From TH5896 sp050748485 (GTDB taxonomy: Archaea; Thermoproteota; Nitrososphaeria; Nitrososphaerales; Nitrososphaeraceae): a DNA stretch of 13,437 bases. Numbering within the stretch: the stretch's first letter is position 1; every line of letters begins with the position of its first letter. The notes under the pieces are model-generated. The model was given only the letters and a program-made list of their open reading frames with translations. It did not search any database and was not told where the DNA came from. A program made the position numbers and the translations under genes. This document shows, piece after piece, positions 1-6,497 of the stretch. The DNA is taken from contig JBOGPP010000217.1 in NCBI GenBank assembly GCA_050748485.1, forward strand, positions 1-13,437, in the 5' to 3' direction.

Positions 1-485
1 GTATAAAGCGAAGTGTTCGTTACTATGGAAAACGTATCAGAGAAGCCCAGGTCTAATTCTGATGACAAATTGTATACTTGCAGCATCAAAAAACCAGTGC
101 AAGAAATACATAATGCTACAGCAGACAGGATTATTATCAAGGATAATCTCCTATCTGTACCAAGATTTGTTTGGTTCGTAATGCTTTCCCTGCTGAAATT
201 CATTAATATACGATTATAGAATATCCTTGATAGCACGAGCTCGCCAAAGACTATTCCTACTATTGTACATTGAGCGACTAATAACGGTGCTTTGATTAAT
301 GCATCATTATATGAAGTGATAGATTCTTCTTCAGAATTTTCTGAATGAGACATAATCATTGATGGATCGCTATCTGCCTGGGAAAACACATATTGATTGA
401 AAGGTTGAACAGATATGGTTGAAATGATGAAAACTAGATGGACGGGCAAACCATTTGATATGTGTTTGAGGAGAAAGTTAAACAA
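1..485 (-). CDS. CopD-like copper-associated membrane protein, N-terminal part (runs off left edge)
   Basis: An open frame on the minus strand reads without a stop from a TGA at 492-494 to the window edge, so only about 161 residues are visible. It starts with a signal-like hydrophobic stretch (PVHLVFIISTISV), then an acidic Ser/Glu/His-rich linker, then DALIKAPLLVAQCTIVGIVF as the first mature membrane helix. An Arg-rich loop (TDRRLSLIII) and a further helix ending LMLQVYNLSSELDL follow. This pattern of an ALIKAPLLV helix, basic loop and LQVYNL helix is what I associate with archaeal CopD-type proteins (PF05425), proposed to move copper across the membrane. There is no ATG at the expected place. 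I chose TTG at 485 because it includes the whole signal-like segment; TTG at about 449, GTG at 389 or ATG at 359 are alternatives, the last giving a protein without a signal. The secreted Ig-like gene lies 110 bases upstream. The family call comes from visual pattern matching only. Confidence 0.62.
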   Translation of the reverse strand, partial: MFNFLLKHISNGLPVHLVFIISTISVQPFNQYVFSQADSDPSMIMSHSENSEEESITSYNDALIKAPLLVAQCTIVGIVFGELVLSRIFYNRILMNFSRESITNQTNLGTDRRLSLIIILSAVALCISCTGFLMLQVYNLSSELDLGFSDTFSIVTNTSLY

Positions 486-595
486 GATCAGTCACATTTT
501 TGCATACTTCTTACATAAGGGACTCGATTCGATAAAAAACAACAAAGAAAATCAGGGGATGGACCCTATATGGATTGACACGAATTCAACGTATT

Positions 596-1243
596 TTAAG
601 GTACCAATGTTGTCGAATTAGATGCTCCTCCGTTACTGTTTATCATCTGCTGAAGCTCGTAATTTGATACATACTGTTCTGGGAATGATATATCAGATCT
701 GGATTCAAAGCAACTAAATCCACCTGATTGACCTTTTCTCGTAACCCCATCAGAAAGGGGTACTGTAGAATTGTCCTGAACAGGCTGCGATTCTCCTGCT
801 GGCCTACAATTAAACGTGTCTTTAAACATTGTTCCATTGATGTCCCCATATATGGTGTAAGAATAGGTTGTCGCTACTGTTGGGTAAAATACCGCCTCAT
901 AAGCGCCAAGTTCGCCAAAGGCGGGTTCCAGATCTAGAGTCATGTTCTTCGCTCCGGCAGAAACATCAACTTTTAATGTCAATCCTTCCACTGGTTGTGT
1001 ATTATTAGCGTCAAAATTCTCCGGATCAGATGGATCAGGGAACCACGCTTCCAATATTACTCCTGATTTGTCGTCCACAAATGCTGGCTCATTGAGCGAC
1101 CCGACCTCAAAAAAATAGTCTTTGTCTCCTATTGTATATAGCCGTGTTTGGTGAGCTAACACCGATGAAATAGGAGCTATCATGGACACAGATAGTACAC
1201 TGATACATAACAGGGAAACTGTTGCAATAGTTATGTTTTTCAT
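596..1243 (-). CDS. Secreted Ig-like domain protein, possibly copper-associated
   Basis: 215 residues with a clear signal peptide (residues 1-30, ending SVLAHQT), so the mature protein begins near His31. Residues 31-146 form a beta-rich domain: YFFEVGSLNEPAFVDDKSGV, then PVEGLTLKVDV, LDLEPAFGELGAYEAVFYPT and YSYTIYGDINGTMFKDTFNC. This is the layout of a bacterial/archaeal extracellular family with motifs VGFLNEP, PVEGL, FGEPGxYxAxFxPT and GTINGxxxDxTF, which I recall as often lying beside CopC/CopD-type genes. That gene linkage is recollection, but it agrees with the CopD-like gene just downstream here. The C-terminal 70 residues are polar with a second cysteine (Cys178) that could pair with Cys146, and end in an Asn/Ser-rich tail with N-glycosylation sequons. 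The ATG start is supported by a TATA-like box about 25 bases upstream, which suggests a leaderless transcript. The exact biochemical role is unknown. Confidence 0.8.
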   Translation of the reverse strand: MKNITIATVSLLCISVLSVSMIAPISSVLAHQTRLYTIGDKDYFFEVGSLNEPAFVDDKSGVILEAWFPDPSDPENFDANNTQPVEGLTLKVDVSAGAKNMTLDLEPAFGELGAYEAVFYPTVATTYSYTIYGDINGTMFKDTFNCRPAGESQPVQDNSTVPLSDGVTRKGQSGGFSCFESRSDISFPEQYVSNYELQQMINSNGGASNSTTLVP

Positions 1244-1263
1244 CGATATGGTGTTTATCTGCT

Positions 1264-1273
1264 GAATATTTAA
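1264..1273 (-). promoter_or_regulatory. TATA-like box for the Ig-like secreted protein
   Basis: On the minus strand this reads TTAAATATTC, centred about 25 bases before the ATG at 1243. That is the spacing expected between an archaeal TATA box and the transcription start, so translation probably begins at or very near the transcript 5' end. No Shine-Dalgarno-like sequence is seen before the ATG, which fits. Confidence 0.5.
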
Positions 1274-1332
1274 GTCAATTGGTACAGCGTACGAACGATT
1301 ATCTAAATGCTGGATGAATTGGCGTTATTCAT

Positions 1333-1380
1333 AGTAGGACCAGAACGACTACCACTTACTTAAGTAGGAACAAAATGACT
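1333..1380. repeat. Imperfect 18-base direct repeat, 30-base period
   Basis: Two copies, 1333-1350 and 1363-1380, share AGTAGGA, then differ at three positions, and both end in GACT (15 of 18 bases agree by eye). They start exactly 30 bases apart and lie 90-137 bases upstream of the Ig-like gene's start. They could be paired operator sites for a regulator upstream of that promoter, or copies of a small dispersed repeat. No further copy was noticed in this window. Confidence 0.45.
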
Positions 1381-1487
1381 TCTCTGAGGAAATCATCCTA
1401 ATTTAGACAATATTTTAATCCTCGAAAAGCACCAAAAAATATGGAAGAAATGGAAGTTGTACTACTTATCTGGCTGTACAAAAAAGA

Positions 1488-2078
1488 TTACGGGACAGCC
1501 GCAGTTTCGTTGTCATGGCCTCCACTTTCTTCAGCATGTTCGGGGTTTTGAGAAATACTATTTACTCCTATCACAATGCTACTTCCAGGCGGTAATTCTA
1601 CGTCTTCTGTGCCAGAATTTTGAAGTGCTACATCAGTTATAGTCTGGTTAGCAGTAGATTCGAGGTCAACATGGTACAGACATAACTGTCCAGGATTGGA
1701 GAGCTCACCTATATACTCTAGATCCGCTGCCGTTAGATTTGGCGCCTGGCCAATTAACACATTCAAATCGGCTGCTGAATCTTCTCCACAAGGGATGTTT
1801 GCAGCTACGTGCCCATTATCAATAACATACGGTGTAGTGTCGTAAAAATGTATGAAGCCATTTGCCGGAATTGTCAAATTTTGAAGTGGTACTGCGACTG
1901 AGTCTCGAACGGTCGTACTCTTAGAAGATTCAGTCGCATTGCCGTGCATTGATACACCTGCAGACTGCGCAAATACTAACTGCCCATCGCCATAAATCAT
2001 TGGATTAGCCCCTGATCCTACAAAAGTAGTAGCCAATATCGCTGCAACAAAAGATGCCGTAAATTTGGTTTTGCTCAT
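1488..2078 (-). CDS. Secreted two-cysteine domain protein (paralogue of the gene at 8490-9176)
   Basis: 196 residues with a signal peptide ending around LVFAQS (residue 38). The mature part has a conserved core from about residue 66 to 175: LTIPANGFIHFYDTTPYVI, HVAANIPCGED, LNVLIGQAPNLTAADLEYI, GQLCLYHVDLE, then ITDVALQNSGTEDVELPPGS and a beta strand IVIGV. The same order and wording recur in the 228-residue protein at 8490-9176, and both have two cysteines exactly 36 residues apart (Cys97/Cys133 here), probably an extracellular disulfide. The C-terminus is His/Glu-rich (EHAEESGGHDNE). I do not recognise a named domain. The paralogy and secretion are seen in the sequence; function is unknown. 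A TATA box at 2131-2142 and the ATG at 2078 imply a leader of about 30 bases. Confidence 0.8.
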   Translation of the reverse strand: MSKTKFTASFVAAILATTFVGSGANPMIYGDGQLVFAQSAGVSMHGNATESSKSTTVRDSVAVPLQNLTIPANGFIHFYDTTPYVIDNGHVAANIPCGEDSAADLNVLIGQAPNLTAADLEYIGELSNPGQLCLYHVDLESTANQTITDVALQNSGTEDVELPPGSSIVIGVNSISQNPEHAEESGGHDNETAAVP

Positions 2079-2130
2079 TGTTCCCTATTATTAAATCTCC
2101 CTATTAAGTCTTGTAGTACAATAGTAGAAC

Positions 2131-2142
2131 AGAATATAAAGT
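2131..2142 (-). promoter_or_regulatory. TATA-like box for the 196-residue secreted protein
   Basis: On the minus strand this reads ACTTTATATTCT, a good match to an archaeal TATA box. It sits about 58 bases before the ATG at 2078, so transcription would start near 2110 and leave a leader of about 30 bases. Confidence 0.5.
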
Positions 2143-2319
2143 TCGGAAATGACTTTATGGAATATTCACAATTAAAAAGAGTTCCTACGATACCATTGGA
2201 CAAACTTTTCAAGCAGCAAAAATGAGGTTGTAATAGAGGATAGTTGATAAATTCGATCTTATATTATTCGTTTGGCTACATGCTCGCTATACATTGATGG
2301 ATTCAATGGTTGATACAAC

Positions 2320-2724
2320 CTATTTTGTCTTGACAATACCCGATGCGAACAGAATCATGGCTGCAAAGAGAATAACATGAGAGAGCTCTATATCCACTTC
2401 AGGAATCATAATACCTTGTGCACCCATCGTAGAATAAGAAAGATAAAGCAGTTCCATAACAACGAATAACAAAAATCCAATTGTCATAAGAAAGAGGCGC
2501 ATCCCTCCGTTTCTAAGATATGCAAACGTGGAAACAGCGGTAAGGAAAATAGCAATTATCAAACCCAAAGTATGAACAAGGATGTGATACACCATGTCAG
2601 TATGAGAGATGTGTGGAACTATTGGTGGAACGGCAGTGGCTGAAATGAAGATAAATGCGATTATTATAAATAGCCTCTGTTTATCTGAACTGATTACCAC
2701 AAATATTTCTCTTAGAGACTGCAT
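2320..2724 (-). CDS. Four-helix integral membrane protein with conserved-looking histidines
   Basis: 134 residues from ATG at 2724, with four hydrophobic segments at roughly residues 17-33, 45-69, 76-97 and 114-130. His38, His41, His47 and His51 lie between and within helices 1 and 2 (PHISHTDMVYHILVH), and His116 lies at the start of helix 4 (ELSHVILFAAMILFA). Glu91 is inside helix 3. Histidines at membrane faces could bind haem or metal, but this is speculation. The frame can be opened further to a TTG at 2760. I prefer the ATG because a TATA-like ATTATAATAC at about 2763-2773 would place transcription start near 2745, after the TTG. The promoter lies inside the relic of another gene. No family name is recognised; small 3-4 helix proteins of this type are common in archaea. 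Confidence 0.7.
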   Translation of the reverse strand: MQSLREIFVVISSDKQRLFIIIAFIFISATAVPPIVPHISHTDMVYHILVHTLGLIIAIFLTAVSTFAYLRNGGMRLFLMTIGFLLFVVMELLYLSYSTMGAQGIMIPEVDIELSHVILFAAMILFASGIVKTK

Positions 2725-2760
2725 GGGGCAAACATGTTGTCTATTCCAAGTATTATCCAA

Positions 2761-2908
2761 GTATTATAATTTTGTGTTCTCTGATTCGAAATACACCAGA
2801 ATGAAAACTCAAAGTATAATCAATCGAATCACATAAAATACCTAACCACTAATTATTTCGTCTGGCTTGGAAAAGATATCTTGATAGGTCTGTATATATA
2901 CTACTTTA
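2761..2908 (+). pseudogene. Decayed fragment of a paralogue of the 395-residue membrane protein
   Basis: The plus strand from about 2776 to 2905 aligns with 7388-7516 inside the intact membrane-protein gene at roughly three quarters identity by eye. Residues SDSKYTRMKTQ match SDSKYSKMKTQ of the intact protein. After one extra base the next frame gives IESHKIPNH then a stop, against IELYKKNLTIN. After another one-base insertion the frame gives LGKDILIGLYIY against VGTAVLVGLYVY. So the copy carries at least two frameshifts and a stop, and lacks both the N-terminal domain and a convincing end. Homology seems to fade after 2910, with weak traces (CCTGAA) near 2930. A faint similarity may extend upstream to about 2700, but there the minus-strand gene overlaps. 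This is a dead gene copy, not an expressed ORF. Confidence 0.75.
2763..2773 (-). promoter_or_regulatory. TATA-like box for the four-helix membrane protein
   Basis: On the minus strand AAATTATAATAC is read about 40-50 bases before the ATG at 2724. It falls within the 5' part of the plus-strand gene relic, so this promoter may have formed from decayed coding DNA. Confidence 0.4.
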
Positions 2909-3037
2909 ACTAATCAGAGTGAAATTAGGCTCCTGAATTGAATAATTATTGAATGCTTTGTAAACAGAAGATCAACCATCATAGCTCTCCCAGAATTGAG
3001 GTCGCATAACAAAATCCAGTTAACTTCATACTAGTTG

Positions 3038-4453
3038 TTATTCTTCAGGAATTATTTTGAAAATCTTTCCCTGTCCTAACGAGACTACATACACATATCC
3101 ATCGTAGGGACTTACCTCAATATCAGAGATACCTCCAAATCCATGACCGAATACAATATTTTGTGAAAGCGATTCTTCATCCGTATCTGCAACTCTATCA
3201 TCAAGAGGATCTTCAAGGTTAAGCTCGGTCCTTGCATTGTTCAACTCAAAACGATAGATGTTTCCAGCGTGTATATCTCCAACAAAGATGTCATATTCCA
3301 ACTCATCGCCATAATTATTAGAATTCAGAAATTTGATTGCAGTGGGTCCAATCGTATATAACCAAGTTAACTGAGGAGAATAGTACGAACCTCTGCCCGT
3401 GAAGTTAACCAAATCGTCTGGTTGTTCAGCGGCTATGGTACCTTCGCCTTCTCTAGGATCCCCGCCTCCACGCTCCCAAATTCCCATCACCTGATTCCAT
3501 CCGCTGTTGAATCCTGGCTTTACAAGATTTATTTCATCTCCGTACCCTGCGCCATTTTCGGTATCCCATAGATTCCCACTAACAGGGTCGAAATCGATGC
3601 CGAAAGTATTCCTGATCCCATATGCATAATAGAGATTAAGTGGGTACGTGTCATCAAGTATATAGGTGGCCGCATTAGGGTCTTTCACAGGCTGTCCATC
3701 TTGGGTTATTCTTAGTATCCCACCTGTACCGTCGGCTGGGTTTTCCGAATCATTCTGTGATTCAGTTGTATCTTCCACCTTATCTGTATCTCCAATTGGT
3801 ACGTATAGGTTATCATCAGGACCAATTATTATAGGACCACCATTATGCCGAGGACCCGGACTTGCAGATAGATCCAGAAGCATTTCTGGGTTTATGAGTC
3901 GGCTAGTGGGATTACTGGCTGAAAAGTTGTTACTTGATGGAGTACCAGAACTCGAATCACTAAGCGAAAGTTCGTATTTGTATAACCTATTTCCTATTGC
4001 TACTCCGCCATCTTCGCCTTTCGCCTCAGTAAAGTACAAAAAGACATTAGTCGTATCTGTATCATTATTCTTAGAGACAGCAATTCCGCACATGCATCTT
4101 TCTACTTCTGTTGCTACATTGACATCCAGGATAGGTTCGGGCTGCAGCTGACCATTTATGACTCTTCTTACAGTGCCTCTATCCTTCTCAAGCACAAGAA
4201 TATCTTTATCAGACAAAAAAGCCATTGTGGTAGGAAGTTGAAGTCCCTCAGTTACTGTTTGAACAGAAAAACCAGGTAAGTTAACGACAGGATTACCACT
4301 GTCATTAGAGTATCTAAGTACTGGTTCATGTGATGCCCTAATAGGAGATAACAGAAGGCCTTGATCTTGAAGTATAGAAAGGATGACTATAAAGAATGTT
4401 ACGATTAGTATTAGCGGTCCGTTAACATTCAACAGCAAATGATTGTTGACCAA
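3038..4453 (-). CDS. Secreted PQQ-dependent sugar dehydrogenase-like protein (glucose/sorbosone dehydrogenase family)
   Basis: 471 residues. Residues 13-30 are a signal peptide or signal anchor, placing the enzyme outside the membrane. The remainder matches the soluble glucose/sorbosone dehydrogenase six-bladed propeller (PF07995): FSVQTVTEGLQLPTTMAFL at 62-80, ILVLEKDRGTVRRV, CMCGIAV (120-126), then PGPRHNGGPIIIGPDDNLY with His203, the position of the catalytic base in this family. It continues with IGDTDK, YAYGIRNTFGIDFDP (276-290), DTENGAGYGDEINLV (297-311), GWNQV, and the closing blade GHGFGGISDIEVSPYDGYVY (436-455). Family members oxidise aldose sugars or related alcohols with PQQ and calcium; the substrate here cannot be told, and no PQQ synthesis genes are in the window. 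The start is TTG with no Shine-Dalgarno sequence, about 32 bases after a strong TATA box, so probably leaderless. Length is usual for the family. Confidence 0.88.
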   Translation of the reverse strand: MVNNHLLLNVNGPLILIVTFFIVILSILQDQGLLLSPIRASHEPVLRYSNDSGNPVVNLPGFSVQTVTEGLQLPTTMAFLSDKDILVLEKDRGTVRRVINGQLQPEPILDVNVATEVERCMCGIAVSKNNDTDTTNVFLYFTEAKGEDGGVAIGNRLYKYELSLSDSSSGTPSSNNFSASNPTSRLINPEMLLDLSASPGPRHNGGPIIIGPDDNLYVPIGDTDKVEDTTESQNDSENPADGTGGILRITQDGQPVKDPNAATYILDDTYPLNLYYAYGIRNTFGIDFDPVSGNLWDTENGAGYGDEINLVKPGFNSGWNQVMGIWERGGGDPREGEGTIAAEQPDDLVNFTGRGSYYSPQLTWLYTIGPTAIKFLNSNNYGDELEYDIFVGDIHAGNIYRFELNNARTELNLEDPLDDRVADTDEESLSQNIVFGHGFGGISDIEVSPYDGYVYVVSLGQGKIFKIIPEE

Positions 4454-4474
4454 TCTGCTTATTGTTGTATCTTG

Positions 4475-4493
4475 CAGGATCTTATAATGGTTG
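4475..4493 (-). promoter_or_regulatory. Promoter of the sugar dehydrogenase, shared block with the propeller gene
   Basis: The minus strand reads CAACCATTATAAGATCCTG, with TTATAA as the TATA box about 32 bases before the TTG at 4453. The 14 bases at 4480-4493 are identical to 10724-10737 upstream of the Asp-box propeller gene, and the adjoining CCTG is also shared apart from one inserted base. The spacing to the start codon is similar in both cases, so the match is likely functional. Confidence 0.6.
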
Positions 4494-4783
4494 CTTCGAA
4501 TTTCAAATCTCGTAAATAACGACTCGGAATTTTAGAATCATCAGACCTGCAAAGCAATGTATGATTAGTTACTAGACTATTCAACTACGAATGGTACATT
4601 GAACTGTCATATTTATGAATTGATTAGATGTTCAGGACACTAACTAAGCAACCGATGCCGTATCAAGAATCAAATTTGCTTATCCTCTGATGCGAGCTGC
4701 CTGATTGGAAATCAGTAAGAGCAGAAAATTCTATGTGGCTATTCAGGGACTCCATAACTGAATGTAATCTGTTTATACTGTTC
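4494..4783. other. Intergenic region with no gene seen
   Basis: Between the sugar dehydrogenase promoter and the end of the 380-residue gene there are only short open frames, all with early stops on both strands and no recognisable protein motifs. AT-rich tracts near 4600-4630 may include the terminator of the upstream minus-strand gene, but no clear hairpin or long T-run was found. Confidence 0.5.
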
Positions 4784-5926
4784 TTATGGCAAGCTGAAAT
4801 TGTCGACAGGTGGTGAAGAAGCAGATGAAGGATGAGGAGGAGGAGGTTGATATGCATTAATGCGCTGAAGAGATATAGCATGATTGTCATCCAATGCCCC
4901 AACTCCCAGGCTGAGATTCCTTATTGTGATGTCAAGGCTCCGCCTTTCTGTCGCATTTAACGAATATTCTCTAGCTATAATGTCCTTAACTTGAGTATCA
5001 GGATTTACAATCTCATTGGTCCGTATTGGAACGGTGATGCTGAATGGTTTTGAAATTAATTCTGCTGGCAATTTTCTGGTTACGTCCTGCTTGTTAATGC
5101 TGTACTCGATAAGTTGCAATACAATCTCTCTGCTCGGAACCTCAAGAGCATTTACGGTATAGATGGCATCAACACTCAGTACATTTGTATTCGGTTCACT
5201 TGTTGTCTCGCCTGAAGGTTGAGAAATGACTACCCCACGAGAAGAGGAAGTAATTGAAGCTTGTATTGATGGATCGAGATCAATACTTATGGTTGAAACT
5301 CCTTCAATGAATCTATCACCACCGTCGGTAATATTGGAGTACAATGAAAATGACGGCACAAAATCCTTGCAGCTAAGACTGATTGAACTCCTGGGCTCTA
5401 GGGTTTGCAGCCTATAATTACTTTCGGCGGTAAAAGGCGGGGAATCAACGGCAGTCCCATTAGCTCCTTTGCTCGGTTGAGGGGTTTCTGATGGAATTAC
5501 ATTCCAGAAGAAGGAAACTGGAAAAAGCTGCCTATTGAATATACTAATGTCTGAATTATATCGACCTGGTCTCAGAGGGCCATCTTGACCAATGATTGTG
5601 CCGCAGAGATATCTAGCATTATATTCTATGCTTCCAGGACCCCTATTCAAACTAACAGATGGCGAAGATGTAGATGAATTTGTTTCATTCTCCATAGTAG
5701 CAAATGCGTAATTATAACCATTGGTCTGATCGGTATCGAAATCAAAGATAATGAAGTTGCTAGTAAAAGATGTATTTGGAAGCATGATGATAGTCGCAAA
5801 CATTATCACCAACGAGGATTCCAGTATTATTTTCGGATTCTTCCTCACAAACTCTCGCCAAATTCCGAGCAATTTCTTAACTGTAGAATAATAAAGTGCC
5901 AGGCAACTAATAATCTTTCCAACCAA
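4784..5926 (-). CDS. Secreted/anchored protein with conserved ARYLCGT...VDAIYTV extracellular core
   Basis: 380 residues. A hydrophobic segment at 33-49 follows a basic stretch (REFVRKNPK), so the N-terminus is a signal anchor or long signal peptide. The core includes IEYNARYLCGTIIG (100-113), GPLRPGRYNSDISIFNRQ (116-133), LEPRSSISLSCKDF (176-189), DRFIEGVSTISIDLD (204-218) and NVLSVDAIYTVNALEVPS (248-265). Cys108 and Cys186 may form a disulfide. I recall bacterial secreted proteins with the same order (AKFVCG, GxYxTxINIHNP, L-x2-DEALEVDC, FIKGFVVI, LDVVAVYT), so this may be an archaeal member of that uncharacterised family. A second domain (270-350) and a Pro-rich tail (PPPPHPSSASSPP) follow; many N-glycosylation sequons are present. 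The start is uncertain: TTG at 5926 opens the frame, but GTG at 5848, just before RKNPKIILESS, gives a more typical signal peptide. Confidence 0.75.
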   Translation of the reverse strand: MVGKIISCLALYYSTVKKLLGIWREFVRKNPKIILESSLVIMFATIIMLPNTSFTSNFIIFDFDTDQTNGYNYAFATMENETNSSTSSPSVSLNRGPGSIEYNARYLCGTIIGQDGPLRPGRYNSDISIFNRQLFPVSFFWNVIPSETPQPSKGANGTAVDSPPFTAESNYRLQTLEPRSSISLSCKDFVPSFSLYSNITDGGDRFIEGVSTISIDLDPSIQASITSSSRGVVISQPSGETTSEPNTNVLSVDAIYTVNALEVPSREIVLQLIEYSINKQDVTRKLPAELISKPFSITVPIRTNEIVNPDTQVKDIIAREYSLNATERRSLDITIRNLSLGVGALDDNHAISLQRINAYQPPPPHPSSASSPPVDNFSLP

Positions 5927-6128
5927 CTACTATCTTGTAAAATGGATTACCATTGATAATGATAACATATGACTGTAAACGTATAGTGTAAGTCATTAAG
6001 GAACGCGTGGTCCTTGTCCAACTTTAATCATCATGCTCTCCCTTGTGATCCTTTTCATTGCTATCTAACCTCAACAACAATATACTGCAGGCATCTCCTT
6101 CGCGAGAGGTACATGGACATAGAGGTTT

Positions 6129-6347
6129 ATGAAAAGATATCGAGTATTAGCACTATTTCTAGGTATTAGAGATACTTTAAAAGTATTATCTGGATCCACG
6201 TTAGATATTTTTTCGGTGGAATATGCATCTCAATTACGATTAGCTAACCTCGAGTATATTATGACTCGCTGCATTTAATCATAGACCCGCCAAAGTAGCA
6301 GAAGAAGGATTAGCCTTAAAACGGCCTATGAGAATTGGTTTTCTATG
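6129..6347 (+). pseudogene. Possible decayed small gene of unknown kind
   Basis: From ATG at 6129 a 49-codon frame reads MKRYRVLALFLGIRDTL, then SGSTLDIFSVEYASQLRLA and NLEYIMTRCI before a TAA. In the next frame, entered by a one-base shift near 6270, it continues AAFNHRPAKVAEEGLALKRP and MRIGFLW before TGA. The residue mix (balanced charged and hydrophobic residues, few rare ones) looks more like a real protein than random intergenic DNA, and the two pieces join without a gap. I do not recognise a family, and no promoter or ribosome-binding site was found. It could be a frameshifted gene, a relic, or chance. Confidence 0.3.
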
Positions 6348-6432
6348 GTGATTCCAGCTCATATCGAAGCGCAGAACCTCAGGAGTCTGAGTTAGTAAGG
6401 AGGCTAGTCGTTGAATACATAAATATTTCTGT

Positions 6433-6444
6433 TAAATATATTTG
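6433..6444 (+). promoter_or_regulatory. TATA-like box for the 395-residue membrane protein
   Basis: TTAAATATATTT is a strong archaeal TATA-type sequence about 60 bases before the ATG at 6498, predicting transcription start near 6465 and a leader of about 30 bases. Confidence 0.5.
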
Positions 6445-6487
6445 AAGTAATCTTAATGTTCGAAAAGATTGTCAATCTAATGGAATT

Positions 6488-6493
6488 GTGATC
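6488..6493 (+). promoter_or_regulatory. Ribosome-binding site deciding the start at 6498
   Basis: GTGATC is complementary to the usual archaeal 16S rRNA 3' end (GAUCACCUC) and ends four bases before the ATG. The upstream in-frame ATG at 6480 is closed by TGA three codons later, so 6498 is the start. Confidence 0.5.
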
Positions 6494-6497
6494 TGGT

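Larger units (their letters stand above)
5927..6497. other. Intergenic region with a coding-like remnant and a promoter
   Basis: The first 200 bases show no convincing frame on either strand. From 6129 a short plus-strand frame and its frameshifted continuation look like protein-coding residue and are listed separately. The last 70 bases contain the TATA box and ribosome-binding site of the membrane protein gene at 6498. Nothing RNA-like was recognised. Confidence 0.5.

Noticed and set aside
13..219. Plus-strand open frame of 68 codons starting with GTG
   Set aside because: It is antisense to the CopD-like frame, which has clear membrane-protein character; this frame has no motif, promoter or ribosome-binding site.
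415..621. Plus-strand open frame of 68 codons
   Set aside because: It overlaps the CopD-like start region and the end of the Ig-like gene, and its composition is not protein-like.
2609..2836. Plus-strand 75-codon frame as an intact gene
   Set aside because: Most of it is antisense to the four-helix protein; only its last 20 codons (SDSKYTRMKTQ) are meaningful, and these belong to the frameshifted relic.
3666..4151. Plus-strand 161-codon frame
   Set aside because: Shadow of the sugar dehydrogenase on the other strand; Ser/Pro/Leu-rich with no motif.
4663..4902. Minus-strand His/Leu-rich 79-codon frame
   Set aside because: Out-of-frame shadow of the end of the 380-residue secreted protein; the His/Leu runs come from its Pro/Ser-rich tail codons.
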